This document shows positions 61,370 to 64,000 of a stretch of 64,000 bases of DNA, piece by piece. Under the pieces are notes generated by a model. That model was not told the DNA's origin and did no database searches. It saw only the letters and a program-made list of their open reading frames with translations. The stretch lies in NCBI RefSeq assembly GCF_914271545.1, contig NZ_CAJZAH010000002.1:186001-250000 (forward strand). The letters run 5' to 3'. Source of the DNA: Cupriavidus respiraculi. Its GTDB lineage: Bacteria > Pseudomonadota > Gammaproteobacteria > Burkholderiales > Burkholderiaceae. The position numbers were made by a program, and so were the translations under genes. Every line of letters starts with the position of its first letter. Within the stretch, counting starts at the first letter, position 1.

Positions 61370-64000
61370 TTACGAACACCGCGCGGGATGAGCAGGCACG
61401 GTGAACTGCACGATCGCGCCGCACGGCTCGGCGGCGCTGGCCCACAGCCGCCCGCCATGGGCGTCGATGATCGACTGGCAGATCGACAGCCCCATGCCCA
61501 GGCCCGTCGACTTGGTGGTGCAGAACGGCGCGAAGGCGCGCGCCGATATCTCGGGCGCGAAGCCCGGCCCCGTGTCGCGCACGGCGACCAGCACGCAATC
61601 GCCCTCTTCCCGCGCGGTGCTGATGCACACCTCGCGCGGACCTCCATCGAGACCGCCCATGGCCTCCAGCGCATTGACGATGAGGTTCAGCAGCACCTGC
61701 TGCAGTTCGACCCGGTCGCCCTCGATGCAAGGCAGGCCGGGTGTCAGCCTCGTCTGCACGGCGGCGCCGCACCTGGCGGCCTCGCCACGGGTCAGTTCCA
61801 CCACGTCCCGGATCGCCTCATTCAGGTCCACCGCCGCCTTCTGCGGTGGTTCCTTGCGGATGAGGCCGCGAATCCGGCCCAGCACGTCGCCCGCGCGATT
61901 GGCGTCCTTGACGATGCGCGCAAGGATCTCGCTGACCTCCTCCAGCTCGGGCGGCTGCGCCCGGAGCCAGCGCAGCGCCGCCTGCGCGTTGGTCACCGTC
62001 GCGGCGATGGGCTGGTTCACCTCGTGGGCAATGGAGGCGGTCAGCTGGCCCATGGTGGCGACGCGGTTGGCATGCGCGAGTTCCGCATGGACCTGCCGAT
62101 AGCGCTGCTCGCCCTCGCGTACCTTCTGCTCCGCCTGCTTGCGCTCGGTCAGATCGAGCACGAACGCCACGCCCTCCATTCCGCTGCCCTCGAACGTGGC
62201 CAGGCCCACGATGACGGGCACCCGGCTGCCGTCCTTCCTGATGTACTCCTTCTCGAAGGGCCGGGCGTGGCCCGTGCGCACGGCCTCGAGCAGGGCCTGC
62301 TCGCTTTCCTGCAGCAGCTGCGGCGGCGTCAGGTCGGTCCAGCGCACGCGCCCCGAGACGAGATCCTCCCGCTCGTACCCGACCATGCGCAGGAACGCGT
62401 CGTTGGCCTCGACGATATCGCCGCCGGCGTTCCAGACGATGATGCCGATGATGTTGGCATCCACCAGGCGCCGGATCTTGCCCTCGCGTTCCGCCAGATC
62501 GCGGTACAGGCGCGCGTTTTCCAGCGAGCCGGCGGCCTGCGCCGCGACCAGCTTGAGCACGGCGATGCGGTTGGGGCTGAAGACGCGCGGGGCCAGGTTG
62601 TTCTCGAGATAGAGCGCGCCCGTGAGCTTGGCCTGGTGCAGCAGCGGCAGGCACAGCACCGAGCGCGCGCGGTGCTCGACCACATAGGGATCGGTGGCCG
62701 ACGCGGGCTCGGCTGCGGCGTCGTCCAGGAACACCGTGTCGCGGGTGCGCAGCACGTGGTAGAGCACGCTCTCCGGCAGCATGGCGCCGGAGACGGGATC
62801 GTCGCGCAACCGCAGCTGCGCCGGCTCCGCCCCCGTTGTCGCCTCGGCGGCGATGCGCGGCTCGCCGCCGTCGGACAGGATCAGCAGGCCGCGTTCGGCC
62901 CCGGCCTGCTCCAGCGCGGTACGCATCACCATCTCGATCAGCTTGTCGAGCACCAGTTCGCCGGACGCGGCCTGCGAGACCTTCAGCACGGTGCCCAGGT
63001 CCAGTTGCTCGACCGGCGTCGCGATCGTGCTGGTCGGGCCGGGCATGGGGTCCACCGTGCGCAGATGCGGGTAGCGCTCCTCCAGCTGCCGCGCCTTGCC
63101 GTTGGCGCCCCAGCGCAGATAGCCGTAGCGCGCATCCTGCAGATAGACGCGCGCGATCTTGCGCATGCCGCGCCCCGCGTAGAAGAGCGACGCAAGCTCG
63201 TTGGCCAGCGCCTCCGTGTGGACGAAGGCGCTGTCCTGCGCCAGTTCGATGGCCTGCTCGTACAGTTCCCCGGCATCGAGCAGGCGGCCTTCGAGCCGTG
63301 CGATCTCGGCCCCCACCAGCGCGGCGCGGTCGCCGAAGTTGGCGGAGCAGTTGTCCGCCCAGACGCGCAGCTGCCGGTGATGTTCCGCCATGGCGGCGAG
63401 GTGCGGCGGCCACTGGCCCGCGTCGGCCGCATCGCAGCACGCCGCATGCGAGAGCGCCGCGTAGAAGTGATATTCGGCTTCCTCGAAGAAGGACGCCGAG
63501 GTCCACAGATAGGTCTGCGCCCTCGCCGCCGCGCGGATCGCAGACACGTGATCGCCGGCGAGATAGCAGGACTGCAGCTTCCTGGTCCAGTACCAGCACG
63601 CGGCCAGCGCGAGGTCGGGATTGGCGGCCAGATGCGCCTCGGTGCGCTGTTCGTCGAAGTGCCGGTCGTCCAGGCAGCCGAACCGGGGCGACAGGCCGCG
63701 CAGCATGCGCACCAGCGCCAGCTGTGTCGTCATGAACGTGATGACCAGGCCGAAGCGCATTTTCTCGGCATAGGCCAGGCCGCGCTCGGCCTCCACCTGC
63801 ACGTCGGCCAGCGGCTCGCCGGCGAACAGCTGGTCCGAGACGAGGCTGTTCCCGGCGTAGGCCGCATACGGCAGGTCGCCGACACGGTCGGCCGCCGCGA
63901 AGGCGCGGCGCAGCAGTTCGCGGCAGGTGCGCACGGGCCGCATCCAGCGCACGACAAAGATCGAGAAGCACAGATAGGTCTTGGCCTCGAAGCGCTTGAG
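61370..64000 (-). CDS. Multidomain sensor histidine kinase, C-terminal part (N-terminus outside window)
   Basis: The frame runs off the right end of the window; about 877 residues are visible. In order: helical TPR-like/AAA-associated region (to about residue 310), GAF domain (DKLIEMVMRTALEQAGAERG onward), PAS domain (RRLVDANIIGIIVWNAGGDIVEAND, in parts) and a histidine kinase with H-box ASIAHEVNQP, N-box QQVLLNLIVNALEAM and G-boxes VRDTGPGF and GMGLSICQS. This is the layout of the large trifunctional Ser/Thr kinase, AAA/TPR, GAF, PAS, histidine kinase proteins found in soil proteobacteria; the kinase and AAA domains would be beyond base 64000. Signals sensed are unknown. Confidence 0.88.
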   Translation of the reverse strand, partial: LKRFEAKTYLCFSIFVVRWMRPVRTCRELLRRAFAAADRVGDLPYAAYAGNSLVSDQLFAGEPLADVQVEAERGLAYAEKMRFGLVITFMTTQLALVRMLRGLSPRFGCLDDRHFDEQRTEAHLAANPDLALAACWYWTRKLQSCYLAGDHVSAIRAAARAQTYLWTSASFFEEAEYHFYAALSHAACCDAADAGQWPPHLAAMAEHHRQLRVWADNCSANFGDRAALVGAEIARLEGRLLDAGELYEQAIELAQDSAFVHTEALANELASLFYAGRGMRKIARVYLQDARYGYLRWGANGKARQLEERYPHLRTVDPMPGPTSTIATPVEQLDLGTVLKVSQAASGELVLDKLIEMVMRTALEQAGAERGLLILSDGGEPRIAAEATTGAEPAQLRLRDDPVSGAMLPESVLYHVLRTRDTVFLDDAAAEPASATDPYVVEHRARSVLCLPLLHQAKLTGALYLENNLAPRVFSPNRIAVLKLVAAQAAGSLENARLYRDLAEREGKIRRLVDANIIGIIVWNAGGDIVEANDAFLRMVGYEREDLVSGRVRWTDLTPPQLLQESEQALLEAVRTGHARPFEKEYIRKDGSRVPVIVGLATFEGSGMEGVAFVLDLTERKQAEQKVREGEQRYRQVHAELAHANRVATMGQLTASIAHEVNQPIAATVTNAQAALRWLRAQPPELEEVSEILARIVKDANRAGDVLGRIRGLIRKEPPQKAAVDLNEAIRDVVELTRGEAARCGAAVQTRLTPGLPCIEGDRVELQQVLLNLIVNALEAMGGLDGGPREVCISTAREEGDCVLVAVRDTGPGFAPEISARAFAPFCTTKSTGLGMGLSICQSIIDAHGGRLWASAAEPCGAIVQFTVPAHPARCS

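Overview
This window is a high-GC chromosomal segment from a beta-proteobacterium of the Burkholderiaceae, most likely Cupriavidus or a close relative. The evidence is the mltG-tmk-holB-pilZ-tatD order at the left end, a Bug-type solute receptor, a large beta-oxidation/branched-chain ABC cluster, the YciB-BolA-parvulin run and the general protein similarity. No rRNA, tRNA, CRISPR array, integrase or transposase was seen. Assignments are from reading translated sequence; no database search was run.

Layout. (1) 1-8.7 kb: housekeeping. A leftward block mltG-tmk-holB-pilZ-(GNAT)-tatD lies opposite a rightward ygfZ-DUF4936-NRDE block, then a GNAT, an OtnI/Hyi isomerase and a thioesterase. (2) 8.8-31.7 kb: catabolism, almost all leftward. 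It holds a Bug receptor, an HSL esterase, an epoxide-hydrolase-like protein, two SDRs, a class II aldolase, a CurA-like reductase, a PaaI thioesterase, an acyl-CoA dehydrogenase, a thiolase, a nicotinamidase, a FadB protein, a complete LivKHMGF ABC transporter and an acyl-CoA ligase. An iron alcohol dehydrogenase and a macrodomain protein run rightward. Two promoters here (fadB and the alcohol dehydrogenase) share a 12-bp palindrome at the -35 region, and a weaker copy precedes the acyl-CoA ligase. (3) 31.9-37.7 kb: selO-msrB, yciB-bolA-parvulin, then a molybdenum-linked set (molybdopterin-domain protein, DUF6494-like protein, ModA-like receptor).

(4) 37.7-45.0 kb: an accessory, visibly more A+T-rich island. 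It begins at a broken second copy of the parvulin gene. It carries a tight three-gene operon: a Ser/Thr kinase-like protein, a compact UvrD-type helicase and a 465-aa protein of unknown family. A wrecked DUF4130-UdgX gene and a lone trypsin-like peptidase with a 12-bp inverted repeat at its start follow. The kinase-helicase-unknown operon is the best candidate here for an undescribed, possibly defensive, system.

(5) 45.1-64.0 kb: DUF1439 protein, slyX, an EamA exporter, an amino-acid receptor, a LysR regulator opposite a D-serine dehydratase-like enzyme plus RidA, recQ, serA, a second RidA gene facing soxR with a good SoxR box between them, an EmrAB-type tripartite efflux operon whose outer-membrane gene is fused in frame to an LRAT-like domain, and the C-terminal part of a large multidomain sensor kinase cut by the window end.
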